DNA from: Thraustochytrium sp. TN22
Taxonomy: Eukaryota; Sar; Bigyra; Thraustochytrida; Thraustochytriidae
NCBI GenBank assembly: GCA_013306675.1
Contig: JABLUY010000191.1
Location: 1 to 64,000 of the forward strand
Length of the DNA stretch: 64,000 nucleotides
Direction of reading: 5' to 3'
A program made the position numbers and the translations under genes. Shown here in pieces: positions 11,101 through 20,930 of this stretch. The notes below the pieces were generated by a model. That model had not been told where the DNA came from, searched no databases, and worked only from the letters and a program-made list of their open reading frames with translations. Positions within the stretch are counted from its first letter, which is position 1. Each line of letters begins with the position of its first letter.

Positions 11101-11877
11101 ATGCGACGAGCGGCGGCGGCGGCGGCGCGTCCGTGCTGGGCGAGGCTGAGCAGCTCGCGGCGCGCGCTGTCGACGGGTACGAGCACGGGCAAGATGGGCC
11201 AGAGCGAGAGCAAGGGCGCGACGGGCGCGAGCATGGAGCGCCAGCAGGAGGTGTACGGGTACTGGTTCCAGGAGATGGAGAAGAGCAAGTTCGCCGAGGA
11301 GGGCGCCAAGGCGTCGCAGCGACTCTGGTTCGGCGTGCAGGACGGCAAGCCGCTGCCGGCGGAGGAGAAGAAGGCGATCGATGAGGACATCAAGGCCAAG
11401 TTTGCGGGCGACCTGGAGAAGTTCAAGGCCGGCGAGTACGACGAGTGGCCGGAGACCGCCAAGGGCGTGACGGCCTGCTGCATCCTGGGCGACCAGATGT
11501 CGCGCAACATCTACCGCGGCACCGCCAAGGCATTCGAGCAGGACCCCAAGGTGCGCGAGATCGTGCTCAAGGCGCTCAACCACGGCATGGACGTGGACCT
11601 GCCCTTCATCGTGCGCACCTTTTGGTACCTGCCGCTGATGCATTCCGAGGACCCTGAGCTGCACAAGAAGGTGCTCGAGTTCTACGAGACCCAGGCCGGC
11701 TGCATGCCGGACGGCTGGCAAAAGAACCAGGCCGAGATGGGCCTTCAGTTTGCCAAGTCGCATGCCGAGGTCGTTGAGCGCTTTGGCCGCTACCCGCACC
11801 GCAACGCCGTCCTGGGCCGCGAGTCGACGCCCGAGGAGGAAGAGTACCTCAAGACAGCGGACCGCTGGGGCCAGTGA
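11101..11877 (+). CDS. DUF924 family protein with probable mitochondrial presequence
   Basis: Starting at 11101 gives 258 residues. The first 35 (MRRAAAAAARPCWARLSSSR...) look like a mitochondrial targeting peptide. The ATG at 11194 (MGQSESKGATG) would give a cytosolic form, and both are plausible. The body matches the DUF924 family throughout: GDQMSRNIYRGTAKAFEQD, RTFWYLPLMHSEDPEL, and near the end FGRYPHRNAVLGRESTPEEE. Family members are all-helical, TPR-like proteins common in bacteria and protists, with no established biochemical role. Length is normal and no essential block is missing. Confidence 0.85.
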   Translation: MRRAAAAAARPCWARLSSSRRALSTGTSTGKMGQSESKGATGASMERQQEVYGYWFQEMEKSKFAEEGAKASQRLWFGVQDGKPLPAEEKKAIDEDIKAKFAGDLEKFKAGEYDEWPETAKGVTACCILGDQMSRNIYRGTAKAFEQDPKVREIVLKALNHGMDVDLPFIVRTFWYLPLMHSEDPELHKKVLEFYETQAGCMPDGWQKNQAEMGLQFAKSHAEVVERFGRYPHRNAVLGRESTPEEEEYLKTADRWGQ

Positions 11878-12212
11878 GTGAGCAGCTGGCGGATGTCCGT
11901 TCGCCTGGCGGGCGAAGTAAACTATACTCTCACGAAAATTTGGAACAAGAATTATGATTTCCTCAGGGCTGCCCTCCCGTTTTCACATTTTGTCAAGTCA
12001 AGCGCACATTCTCTCTCTCTCTCTCTTTCTCCTTCGCGCATGCATGGCGCCCCAGGAGCCCATGTTGTCCTTCTTGCGTTCGCCGAGATCTTCAAGGCTG
12101 CGTTCGTTCCATTCCATTTTCACGTTTTTATGTTTTGTTGTTTGTTTTGTCAAGCGCACAGTCTCTCCCTCTCTCTCTCGCTCGCTCGCTCGCATGCTCA
12201 CACTCCTTACGA
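11878..12212. other. Convergent 3' intergenic region
   Basis: An AT-richer stretch between the convergent DUF924 and PP2A B'' genes. It holds two CT/TC microsatellites (about 12010-12027 and 12165-12195) beside repeated TTTTGTCAAG words. The phrase CGCCCCAGGAGCCCATG occurs at about 12049 and again at 12279 inside the PP2A gene end, a small direct duplication. Confidence 0.5.
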
Positions 12213-14441
12213 TCAAAAGGGTGACTCCGAGGAAGAGAACTGCCAGGAGCGTTGGTCATAGCCGTGAGCGCCGTCGGCGCCCCAGGAGCCCATGTCCTCC
12301 TCCTCGAGTTCACGCTCCTCCTCAGCAGACGCGAGCCGCGCGTACTCAATGGCCACGAAGCGGTCCCAGTCAGTGAGGTCCGGATTCTCGTGCTGCGCGC
12401 GAATCCAGTGCGGGTCGCGCTGCTCAAAGGCGATGAACTTGGTGAGGTTGAAGAGGATGTTGAAGAGCATGCCGCTGATCTTGATGACGCCCGGCTTGGT
12501 GAAGTCGGCGAGCGTGAGCGCGCCCTCGGTGCGCGGGTGCACAAAGTCGTGCGCCTGGCACAATACGTCGACGAACGAGATGGCCTCGTGGCCGTAGGAC
12601 TGCAAGCGCGTGAGCTGCTCGTCGTAAAAGGTTTTCATCTCCCACGGACGAATCACGCCGTCGCCGTCGAGGTCGACACAGTCGAACCAATAGCGCAGGC
12701 TGGCCTCGTTGCTCTTGTCCTCCTCGGCCAAGAAGAAATACACAAAGTCCTCGAACCCCATGCGGCCCTGCTCGTCGCCACTCATGAACGGGTACACGGG
12801 CTGCTCGAAGATGCGGTCTACAATGCGCGGCACGAGCGCGTGGCCGCCGTGGCGCATCAAGTCCTCCTTGGAGAGCAAAAAATCATGGTCCGTGTCGAGC
12901 TCCCAGAACTTGACGTAGCACACGTAAAAGCCCTCGTAGTTGAAGTACCGGAAGACCAGGTTGATGTCCTCCTCCTCGTCCACCTGGTGGCAGACATCTA
13001 GGAGGTCCGACTTGCGGAACTCGCGCCGCGAGATACGCCCGCTGCGCGAGGTGTTGACGCGGAACATGATGCGCGCCGCCACCGTGCGCGCATACTTCTC
13101 CTGGAACTCGGGCGTGCTCTCCAGGAATTCAAGTCCGGGATGGTACGCCAGCAGCTCTTCCAGGTGCGGGATCAGGTCCTCGCTAAAGATGTGCGCACGG
13201 TCCCTACGCTTGAGCAGCCTGAAGAAGCGGTCGTGCTCGTCGAAAGGCTCCATCTCGCGCGCCCAGAAATCCAGAAACTGTGCCTTGCTGATGCTCACAC
13301 CGGCGCCGGCCTCGGCCTGCTTCGCCTCCGGCCCGTCGTCCTTGGACTCCGGCACAGCCTTGCCACTCCCCGCCTCCGCGGCCTTGCCCTCGCCGCCGCG
13401 ACGCCCACTCGATGCGGGGCTCACCTCGCAGATCCGCCGGCACAGGCTCTCGTTAAGGAACGTGGGGAAGTTGCACAGACCCTTGCACACCGACACGAAG
13501 TCGTTCTTGCTAATGCCCGTTTCCTCGACGCCCTCAAAGTACCGGTCCACCTCCTCCATGACTTCGGCCGGCAGGTCGGCAGGGTTCACAACGGCGCCCT
13601 CACCGCGGGCGCCCTCCACGCGCAGCGGCGGGATGACAACGTCGGCACCGCGCGGCCGCCTGCTGCTGCTGCCGCTGCTGCTGCTGCTGCTGCTTGACGG
13701 CTCGGCGCCGATGGTCGTGTGCCCGGCCGCTGCCGACTCGGGCTGCTCGCCCGCCGGCTCACGCGCCAGTTGCTCCGCAGCGTCCTGCTCCTGGTTGGAC
13801 CGCCCTGGCGAGGCGGCTGCCGGCGTCTCCTCGGGCTGCACCCACTGCGGGTGCTTGGCGCCGTCCACGCTCGCCACCACGACATCGCGCGCGAGGCTCT
13901 TGCGAGCGCCCAGGGAGAAGCCGGCGCGTGGCGACCGCGACCGCGGCGAGGACCGCGGCGAGGACCGCGGCGAGGCCGGCGACCGCGGGCTGCGCGGCGG
14001 CGAGAACGGCTGGCGCTGGCCGCCCTTGGTGCGCGGCGAGAAGGCGGGCGACGCCAGCGAGCGGATCGAGCTGGTCGGCAGCTCCAGGCCCGCCTCGAAG
14101 TCATCCACGAGCCTCGTCAGCAGTGCGTGGTTGCTCTCGCTCGACAGGAACTTGAACATGAGCTCGTCCACCTTGAGCTGCGTGCCCCCCGCCGCGCCGC
14201 CGCCGCCCGCCGCCGCCGCCGCTGGCGCGAGCCTCTGCGCGGTGAGCACCGCGCTCAGCGCCGCCGGCATCCCTCCGTTCGCCGCCTGGCGCCGCTTGGC
14301 GCTGCGTCCGGGGTCCTTGGCCTCTTCCTCCAGCCTGCTGGGCTTGCCGCCCTGTTCTTCCGCCTCCTCCTCCGCGCGCCGCTCGTCCTCCTGCCGCGCG
14401 CCGCCGCCGCCGCGCAGCGCGTGCGCGAGCGCGAGCGTCAT
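12213..14441 (-). CDS. PP2A regulatory subunit B'' (PPP2R3-like) EF-hand protein
   Basis: 742 residues from the ATG at 14441 (MTLALAHALRGG). The frame is open farther upstream but turns Arg/Pro/Ala-rich. The N-terminal half is disordered, with SP/SPR repeats around residues 145-180. The C-terminal 380 residues carry the B'' signature: ISKAQFLDFWAREMEPFDE, IFSEDLIPHLEELLAYHPGL, RIMFRVNTSRSGRISRREF and FVYFFLAEEDKSNEASLRYW. One EF-hand is canonical (DLDGDGVIRPWE, near residue 590); an earlier one reads LDTDHDFLLSKED. By family this subunit docks on the PP2A scaffold and directs dephosphorylation under calcium control. The DxDxDG loop residues are intact, so calcium binding is likely. Confidence 0.9.
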   Translation of the reverse strand: MTLALAHALRGGGGARQEDERRAEEEAEEQGGKPSRLEEEAKDPGRSAKRRQAANGGMPAALSAVLTAQRLAPAAAAAGGGGAAGGTQLKVDELMFKFLSSESNHALLTRLVDDFEAGLELPTSSIRSLASPAFSPRTKGGQRQPFSPPRSPRSPASPRSSPRSSPRSRSPRAGFSLGARKSLARDVVVASVDGAKHPQWVQPEETPAAASPGRSNQEQDAAEQLAREPAGEQPESAAAGHTTIGAEPSSSSSSSSGSSSRRPRGADVVIPPLRVEGARGEGAVVNPADLPAEVMEEVDRYFEGVEETGISKNDFVSVCKGLCNFPTFLNESLCRRICEVSPASSGRRGGEGKAAEAGSGKAVPESKDDGPEAKQAEAGAGVSISKAQFLDFWAREMEPFDEHDRFFRLLKRRDRAHIFSEDLIPHLEELLAYHPGLEFLESTPEFQEKYARTVAARIMFRVNTSRSGRISRREFRKSDLLDVCHQVDEEEDINLVFRYFNYEGFYVCYVKFWELDTDHDFLLSKEDLMRHGGHALVPRIVDRIFEQPVYPFMSGDEQGRMGFEDFVYFFLAEEDKSNEASLRYWFDCVDLDGDGVIRPWEMKTFYDEQLTRLQSYGHEAISFVDVLCQAHDFVHPRTEGALTLADFTKPGVIKISGMLFNILFNLTKFIAFEQRDPHWIRAQHENPDLTDWDRFVAIEYARLASAEEERELEEEDMGSWGADGAHGYDQRSWQFSSSESPF

Positions 14442-15910
14442 GCCGGCCGCCGGCCCGCCGGCCGGCCTGCCCGCCTGCCTGCCTTGCTGCCTGCCGCCCG
14501 CCCGCCGACGCCGCTGCAGGGGCCGCGGGCCGCCGCGCGCCGCCGCCGCCGACGCCGCGCCGCGCGCAGGGCCGCGCGCGGAGGGAGGGGGATTGGTCGC
14601 GCGGCGCCGCGCGGAGTCGGCGCCTGATCGGGCCTTGCGCTGTGACCGTTTCAACGTGGGGACGCGCGGCGGCGGTCTCCAGGCGCGAGCAGGCGGCGCG
14701 GCGCCCTGCGTCGGGGGGCTCGTCGCTGCGCTGCGCGGGCTCGCGCCGCGCGCCCGTGCCGCGCCGGGTTGGCGCCCTGGGCGCCCCGGGCCCTGGTCTG
14801 CGCCTTGGTCGCCTCGGAGCCGGCTTTTATGGCCCTGGAGACCGCGCAGGGCAGACACCGCGACGAGGACGGGGAAGGCGCGAACCCGCGACGGCGGCTC
14901 GCTGTACCCTACGCTGCCGTAGTACTCTAGCTTGCTAGCGAGCTAGCTGGAGTAAGAGGACTTCTGGGGTCGCGGTGCGTTCCTGGCGGCGCAGACTGCC
15001 GGCGACGGTCGGCAGGGGGGACCATGGCTGGCGCGGCCAGACGTGGGCACGAGAGCACAAGCTCCAGCCCTTGCAGCACTCTAAAAAGAGCGAGCTACTA
15101 GCTAGCCAGCCAGCGAGCAGCCGGCGCGCCGCGACCTGGGCGTGATTACCTGCTCGCAGGCAGACAGTCCGGCGGCCACAGATGATGACGATTGCCCAGC
15201 AAGGAGCTTGTGCGTGTGCAGGAGGAGCCGATGGACGCGTAGCGGCGGGCGGGCAGGCAGGCAGGCTTCGGGGACAAGTTGGCTGACCGGAGGAGGCAGA
15301 AGAGTCTCTGACGGTGAGTGAGAGAGGGACTCGGAGAGGGAGAGGGAGACGGGGCCGGACGTGACGAGGAGCGGGAAGGAAAAGAAGCCAGGCACCTGAG
15401 CGAGGTCCCTGCGTCTCCCGCTTGCTGCATTTTCACCAGCAGAGCGGGTCGAGAGGCTCGAGGAGAGCAGAGTGGCGCCCCCACCAAGCATGGGCGCGAC
15501 GGCCACTGCGCGCGAGTCGCACACTGCAACTTGAACTCGAAGGTCAGCCTTGATGAGAGAACGAACGAACAAACGAACGAACGAACGAAAGGTGAGGAGG
15601 AGAGAAAGGAATCCAAGCAAGTCCTGCACGCGCCCGGCCGTGCCGTGCCGTGCCGTGCCGTGCCGAGCATTGCTCGCACGTTCACTGGCATCCATGAGTC
15701 CGAGTCCGAGTCTGCACCATCCCTCGCTCGCGGGTCCCGTTCTCATGCGGAGGCCGGAGCGTCCTCCGAGCCGAGTCAGGCGCGCGCGGCGGCTCAGCAG
15801 ACAAACAGACAGCCTGACGTAGCTCGCTCGCTCGTTCGCTCTCGCTAGCTAGCTAGCTAGCTAGCTAGCTAGCTCGGGCGCGCGGCGGGCCCGCGGGCGG
15901 CCGGAGCGCG
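14442..15910. other. Long intergenic region with simple repeats
   Basis: About 1.5 kb between divergent genes. It contains a GAAC tetramer run (about 15557-15588), a GTGCC pentamer run (about 15640-15663), a GAGTCC run near 15697, and a perfect GCTA tetramer array at about 15845-15873 just before the next gene. No frame looks coded. Confidence 0.5.
15845..15873 (+). repeat. GCTA tetranucleotide array
   Basis: Seven contiguous GCTA units end 38 bases before the ATG at 15911, so the array lies in the leader or core promoter. The same GCTAGCTA word recurs before or after many genes in this window. Confidence 0.8.
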
Positions 15911-16735
15911 ATGGCGCGCACGCGCATCGAGGGCGAGCGCGCGCTGGGCGACCTGCTGGGCGCGTGGGTCGACGAGGGCCGCGTGGACGGCGGCACCGCG
16001 CTCTGCTTCGACTTCGACCGCACGCTCACGAACGGGCTGGCCGGGCGCGCCACGGGCGCGGCCGGCGTGCGCGGGGGCCAGCACACGCTCAGCGGGCTGC
16101 AGCGCGCCAAGGACGCCGGCGCCAGGCTCTTCGTCATCACGGCGAGGTCGCCGCGCGAGATGGTGGTCCAGGCCCTGCGCTCGTCCCTCGCCGGCCCGCA
16201 GAAGGCGCTGCAGCCCTTCTTCGAGGACGACGGCGGCAGCGGCGATGACGTTGAAGTCTTCGACTACGCCGGCCACCAGCTCGCGCGCGGCGGTCCGCTC
16301 TACGCCGCCGGGTACCAGAAGGCGCTCGCCATCCTGCACATCATCGATAGCTCGGACGGCGCGCTCACCAAGGCCGTCTTCGTTGACGATGCCGTTGCCA
16401 ACTGCTTCAACGTGCACGAGCATATGCGCGAGGCTGCTACCTCTTGCGCCACGGTGTGGTGGGACCCCTACGAGGAGGAGATGGACTCGCGTTCCATGAT
16501 TCCGGAGCACTCCGGATCCAGCGACTTTAGCTACGCCCCCTTCTTGCAGACGCAGCTCACGGCCTATGGTGTGGACGCCGCCACGCGTGCCGAGCGCCAC
16601 GCCGCCTACACCAAGCGCGAACAAGACGAGAATCGCCAGGACCTTTCCGCGCGCGAGGAGACCAACCCACAGCGCATGGGCGATGTTGAAAAGAAGAATG
16701 CCGGTTTGGCCGCTCTCTTTGCCAAGCGAAAGTGA
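15911..16735 (+). CDS. HAD-fold hydrolase-like protein
   Basis: 274 residues. Motif I of the haloacid dehalogenase superfamily is present as CFDFDRTLTNGLAG (DxDxT, with both aspartates). The motif II threonine is in FVITARSPREM, a motif III lysine candidate is in GYQKALAIL, and the paired acidic motif IV is in KAVFVDDAVANCF. All four catalytic elements are therefore visible, as in phosphatases and phosphotransferases of this fold. A small insert between motifs I and II and the length suggest an eukaryotic HAD group like DUF2608, but the substrate cannot be named. The basic, charged tail ends with AALFAKRK. No signal peptide. Confidence 0.75.
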   Translation: MARTRIEGERALGDLLGAWVDEGRVDGGTALCFDFDRTLTNGLAGRATGAAGVRGGQHTLSGLQRAKDAGARLFVITARSPREMVVQALRSSLAGPQKALQPFFEDDGGSGDDVEVFDYAGHQLARGGPLYAAGYQKALAILHIIDSSDGALTKAVFVDDAVANCFNVHEHMREAATSCATVWWDPYEEEMDSRSMIPEHSGSSDFSYAPFLQTQLTAYGVDAATRAERHAAYTKREQDENRQDLSAREETNPQRMGDVEKKNAGLAALFAKRK

Positions 16736-17747
16736 TTACTATGGTTCAATGACGACAAAACAGAGTGAGAGTCTCTTGGGATGGTTTGTTCCTTTTGTTG
16801 CAGGTGGTGGTGGTGGTGGTGATGACATTTCCTGCTGCAGCAGCAGCTGCTGCATGCTGCATGCTACACGCTGCATGCTGCATGCTGCATGCTGCATGCT
16901 GCATGCTGCATGCTGCATGCTGCATGCTGCGGCGTGTTGCCGCTGCGTGCTGCTACGTGCCATTGCAATGCTGCCCAGTTCGTTGCTCCTGGCAAGCGCT
17001 GCACATGAACGATCGCCATACTGGGAAATCATCCTCGCTTGCCCTTTTTTCCACCCCATCTTCCAAGAATCCCTGCAATCAGCTTGCCGGTCTTGCCTTT
17101 GCCTGCGCTGACTGTGAAGGCGTTGCCGCCGCGCAAGTCGATCAACCGTCTGGCAGTGAGTGTTCCCCTCTTCCACTGGCAGTCCATTGGCAAGCCGCCT
17201 GCACGACCGTGTCGTGGCCTTGGGCAGCGAACGACGCCAAGCTGGCCACCGGACGCCATCGCAGCGAGCCTCGTCGTGGTCGACGTAAGCTAGCTAGCTA
17301 CTAGCGCCAAGTCGCTCGCCAGCAAGCTCGCCAACTGCAAAGGCTCGCTCCAGCTCCAGCTCCAGCTCCGGCTCCAGCTCCAGCTCAAGCTGCAGCAGCT
17401 GCAGCTCGTGCTGCTGGTCGTCAAGGCGGTCTTGCCGCCGCAGATCCTGCAGCGCTGCAGCCTCGATTGGATTGTCGAGCAAGCTCGCGTGCCCGGCCCG
17501 CCCGCCCGACCGCCAGCCTGCCCGCCTGCCCGCCTGCCCGCCGGAGAAGGCGGCCGCGAGGTGGTTGGGCTGGAGGTGGTCGTGGAGGTGCTGGCGCAGC
17601 TGCTCGCGGAGGTGGTCGAGCAGAACCTGAACCCCAGCGGCGACCCGGAGCCGGAGTCGGAGCGCGGGGCGGGCGCACGGCGGCGCGGCGGCGCGGCGGC
17701 GAGGCGGCGCGGCGGCGAGGCCGGGCCCGGCGGCAAGCGGCCGCGGG
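16736..17747. other. Intergenic region with minisatellite and CAGCTC repeats
   Basis: About 1 kb holding a heptamer minisatellite (listed separately), a GGTGGT run near 16804-16821, and a CAGCTC hexamer run at about 17345-17392. The 3' part may be the leader of the WD40 gene. No gene supported. Confidence 0.5.
16850..16930 (+). repeat. CTGCATG heptamer minisatellite
   Basis: Roughly eleven 7-bp units of CTGCATG, with one variant near 16866. Each unit contains the self-complementary GCATGC, so the array can form many alternative hairpins. It lies about 110 bases after the stop of the HAD-fold gene. Confidence 0.85.
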
Positions 17748-19325
17748 ATGGCGGGCGGCGACGGGTCGTCGGGCGGGAAGCGCGCGCGGCAGGATGGCGC
17801 GGCCGGTAGCGGCGGCGGCGGGTCGCGGCGGCGCGTGGGCGGCGTGGACGCGGTGCTGCGCGAGTGCGGGCTGACGCGGCAGGATACGAAGAGCGCGCGG
17901 GACCGGTTCCAGGCGTGGAAGCGTAACATCCCGCTGCTGTACGACACGATCCTGCACCACAGCCTGACGTGGGCAAGCCTGACGTGCGCGTTCGACGTGC
18001 GCAAGAGCGAGCGCGAGCGCGACATAATGCACGTGCAGGCGTACTTTTCGAGCCGCACGGACGCGACGTACTCGCAGAGCACGAACGTGTGGAACGCGGG
18101 CCAGCCCGGGTTCCTGTACGTGTGCAACGTGGACTTAAACACGCCCAACACGGCGAACCGAAAGGTGGTGTCGCGGTTCAACGAGTCGAACCAGTCGTCG
18201 CGCGTGAACATCACGAAGCGCATCATCCACCCTGGTGAGGTGAACCGCGTGCGGCCCTCGTACATGCGGCCGGGCATTGTGGGCACGCACAGCGACTCCA
18301 AGTACGTCTTCATCTGGGATACGGCCAAGCAGCCGGACCGCGCGGGCAAGAACGGCACGCAGGCGGTGGCGGCCTCGGCGGCAGCGGCCGCCGAGGCCGC
18401 GCAGGAGGCGGGCGACCACCCAATATCGGACGCGGCCGTGAGCGCGTCGCGCGGGTCCAAGCTCACGCCGCTGCATGCCAGCATACCTGATCTCACGCTG
18501 GTTGGCCACAAGAACAAGGCCGAGTACGCGCTGGACTTCTCGCAGACCTCAGACCATGTGCTCAGTGGCGGTGCCGTGGGCGACATCTGCCTCTGGGACC
18601 TTACGGACGCCCAGTCTGCGCTCTCGCGCCACGGCAAGCTGCGCCCGCGCGACGTCTTCGTGGGCCATGAGGCGCCCATTGAAGGCTGCGCCTTTAGCTC
18701 GGTCAGCCAGGGCAACCTCTTCGTCACCTGCGGCGACGACTTCCTCGTCGCCTTTTGGGATGCGCGCCAGGGCACACGGCCCACACATATCTTCAAGGCC
18801 CACGAGAACGACGTCAATTGCTGCGCGTGGAACCCGCACGACGACAGATACGTGCTCAGCGGCAGCTCCGACTACCACGTCAACCTCTGGGATACGCGCA
18901 AGCTCGGCGGTGAGGCCGCCGCCGCCACGAGCGCCTCCCCCTTTGCCGTGCCCCCGGCGGTGGTGCGCCGCTACAGGGCGCACAAGTCCGCCGTGCTCAA
19001 TCTGCGCTGGTCGCCGCACAAGCGCCGCCACTTCGCCAGCACGGACGAGAAGAAGACGCTGATGGTCTGGGATTTTGGCAACAATGAGGACTACGGCGGC
19101 CGCGACCCGCGTCCGCTCTTTGTGCACGCAGGCCACTCTGCGCCCATCGCCGACTTTGACTGGAATCCGCACGACCCGTGGAGCTTTATCACGTGTTCCG
19201 ACGACAGCCTCATGGACGACCCGCAGGGCGGCGGTACGCTCCAGATTTGGCGCCCGCACGAGCTCGTCGTGCGCGCGAGAGAGACGCGCTTCATTCGCGA
19301 GCTCCAGGCCGCAACCGCGCCCTGA
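17748..19325 (+). CDS. RBBP4/MSI1-type WD40 histone-binding protein
   Basis: 525 residues. The N-terminal helix typical of the RbAp46/48-MSI1 family is present (FQAWKRNIPLLYDTILHHSL, then TWASLTCAFDV), followed by the family loop with VNRVRPSYMRPGIVGTHS and WD repeats such as HVLSGGAVGDICLWDL, NLFVTCGDDFLVAFWD, DDRYVLSGSSDYHVNLWDT and KTLMVWDF. By family it binds histone H3/H4 and is a shared subunit of CAF-1, Polycomb and deacetylase complexes. It is longer than the usual 410-430 residues because of a Gly/Arg-rich N-terminus and an Ala/Glu insertion near residues 205-245. It acts in the nucleus. I would not decide between MSI1-like and FVE/MSI4-like. Confidence 0.85.
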   Translation: MAGGDGSSGGKRARQDGAAGSGGGGSRRRVGGVDAVLRECGLTRQDTKSARDRFQAWKRNIPLLYDTILHHSLTWASLTCAFDVRKSERERDIMHVQAYFSSRTDATYSQSTNVWNAGQPGFLYVCNVDLNTPNTANRKVVSRFNESNQSSRVNITKRIIHPGEVNRVRPSYMRPGIVGTHSDSKYVFIWDTAKQPDRAGKNGTQAVAASAAAAAEAAQEAGDHPISDAAVSASRGSKLTPLHASIPDLTLVGHKNKAEYALDFSQTSDHVLSGGAVGDICLWDLTDAQSALSRHGKLRPRDVFVGHEAPIEGCAFSSVSQGNLFVTCGDDFLVAFWDARQGTRPTHIFKAHENDVNCCAWNPHDDRYVLSGSSDYHVNLWDTRKLGGEAAAATSASPFAVPPAVVRRYRAHKSAVLNLRWSPHKRRHFASTDEKKTLMVWDFGNNEDYGGRDPRPLFVHAGHSAPIADFDWNPHDPWSFITCSDDSLMDDPQGGGTLQIWRPHELVVRARETRFIRELQAATAP

Positions 19326-19509
19326 GTGTGAGAGCCACTGGCAGAGAACCAACTTGAACCAGGTGAGCAACCAAGTGAACTTGAACGAACCTCAAACGAA
19401 CCCAAAGCTCACCCTAATAACTTTTAGAGGCCTGTTCTTTCTCTTCTTTTCTTTTTTTTCACAATGAGGACGTTTCTCTCCTTTTTCCCCGCGCCTTCCC
19501 TTTTCTTTT

Positions 19510-20866
19510 TTACACTCCGAGTCGGACGGGGCACCCATACGCGGCCACGCACGCACGCTGTGCGCCCTCTTGCACAGGGCCCCACAGCGCGTCCGCCTGC
19601 GCTGGCATGCGTCGGCCAACCTCGTACTTGATCAGCCGCAGCACTTGCTGCACCTTGAAGAGCTGTTTGTGGCTCGCAAGGCCCGCGACGAAGTCAACGA
19701 GCGCGAGCGCTGCGGACTCGATCGTTTCCGACGCAAGAGCCTCGGCGCCGGCGCTCTCGCTCACCGCGCGGAGAAAGCCAACCAGCTCGGGCCGGATCAC
19801 GGGCCACGGGTCCGCAACGCCGGCCGCGAGGATCTCCACAGGCTCATCAGACGGCGACGCGTCCTTGTCCGTGTCTTTGGGGGCGGCGATCGCGAAGAGC
19901 CGCACGCTCGCTCGCATCTGCCGTCCCAGCTCGCGCGGCTGCGAAGTCTCCTGCATCCCCAAGTGCAGGTGCTTTGGCTGCTTCCCACGCGAGCCGCCCC
20001 TCTTCTTCGAAACGACGCGCGCAAAATCAAGCATCGACTGCTGCTGGCGCTGGTGCTGGAGACGGGCTGACGACGACGACGACGAAGTAGTGGCCTGCGG
20101 CGCCGCTTGCTGGTACCGATGATGTTGCTGGCGCGACGCCTGCTCCGCGTGCACGGTCGCATCGCGCCGGAGCTCCTCCTGCAGCTCCACGGGCAGGCAG
20201 TTCCATACGCTCATGTCAATGTGCTGGCTCTGAGACGAGCTGGCAGCGGACTGCGCCGCCGGGCTGCCGCGCCGGGCCGACCGCGGCCGCCGCCGCCGCT
20301 TCTCTGGCGTGATGAGGTCGATGACGCCGCCCGAGTCCTGGTTTCGAGGCGAGACGAAGCGCGCCGGGCTCTGCAGAATCTCCTCGCGCAGCTCCGCGGG
20401 GAGCGCCGCCAGCGCGGCCGCGTCCAGCCGGCGCCGAGGCGTGCGTGGTGAGCGCGGCGAGCGCGGCGAGGCAGGCGGCGCCACGGTGCGCTCTACAATA
20501 TCAGCTGGTGTGCTCGGCCCTGGCTGGGGCGCCTCGGTGGCTAGAGCCGCGGTCAGCTCCAGCGAGGTGAGGCCGCGGTACGGAACGCCGACCGCCAGCC
20601 CACTGGCGAGGACGTCCGCGTCGCGCTCGGTCAAGTTCGCCTCAACCGGTTCGCCCTGCAGCGCGCGCGCGCCCGACGTTGAGGTGCGGTACGCGAGCAC
20701 GAAGCGGCGCACGGCGCCCTGGGCGCCGTCTGCGCGCTGGCACCGCGGCGCCAGCTGCGCCAGCATGGCCCGCAGCGCGCGCACTAGATCAGCCGCGCTT
20801 GCGAAACGGCACGCAAAGGGCCGCGCTGCGCGCAGCACGCTTGGCGCGGAACTGGTGCCACTGCTG

Positions 20867-20930
<64 letters not shown>

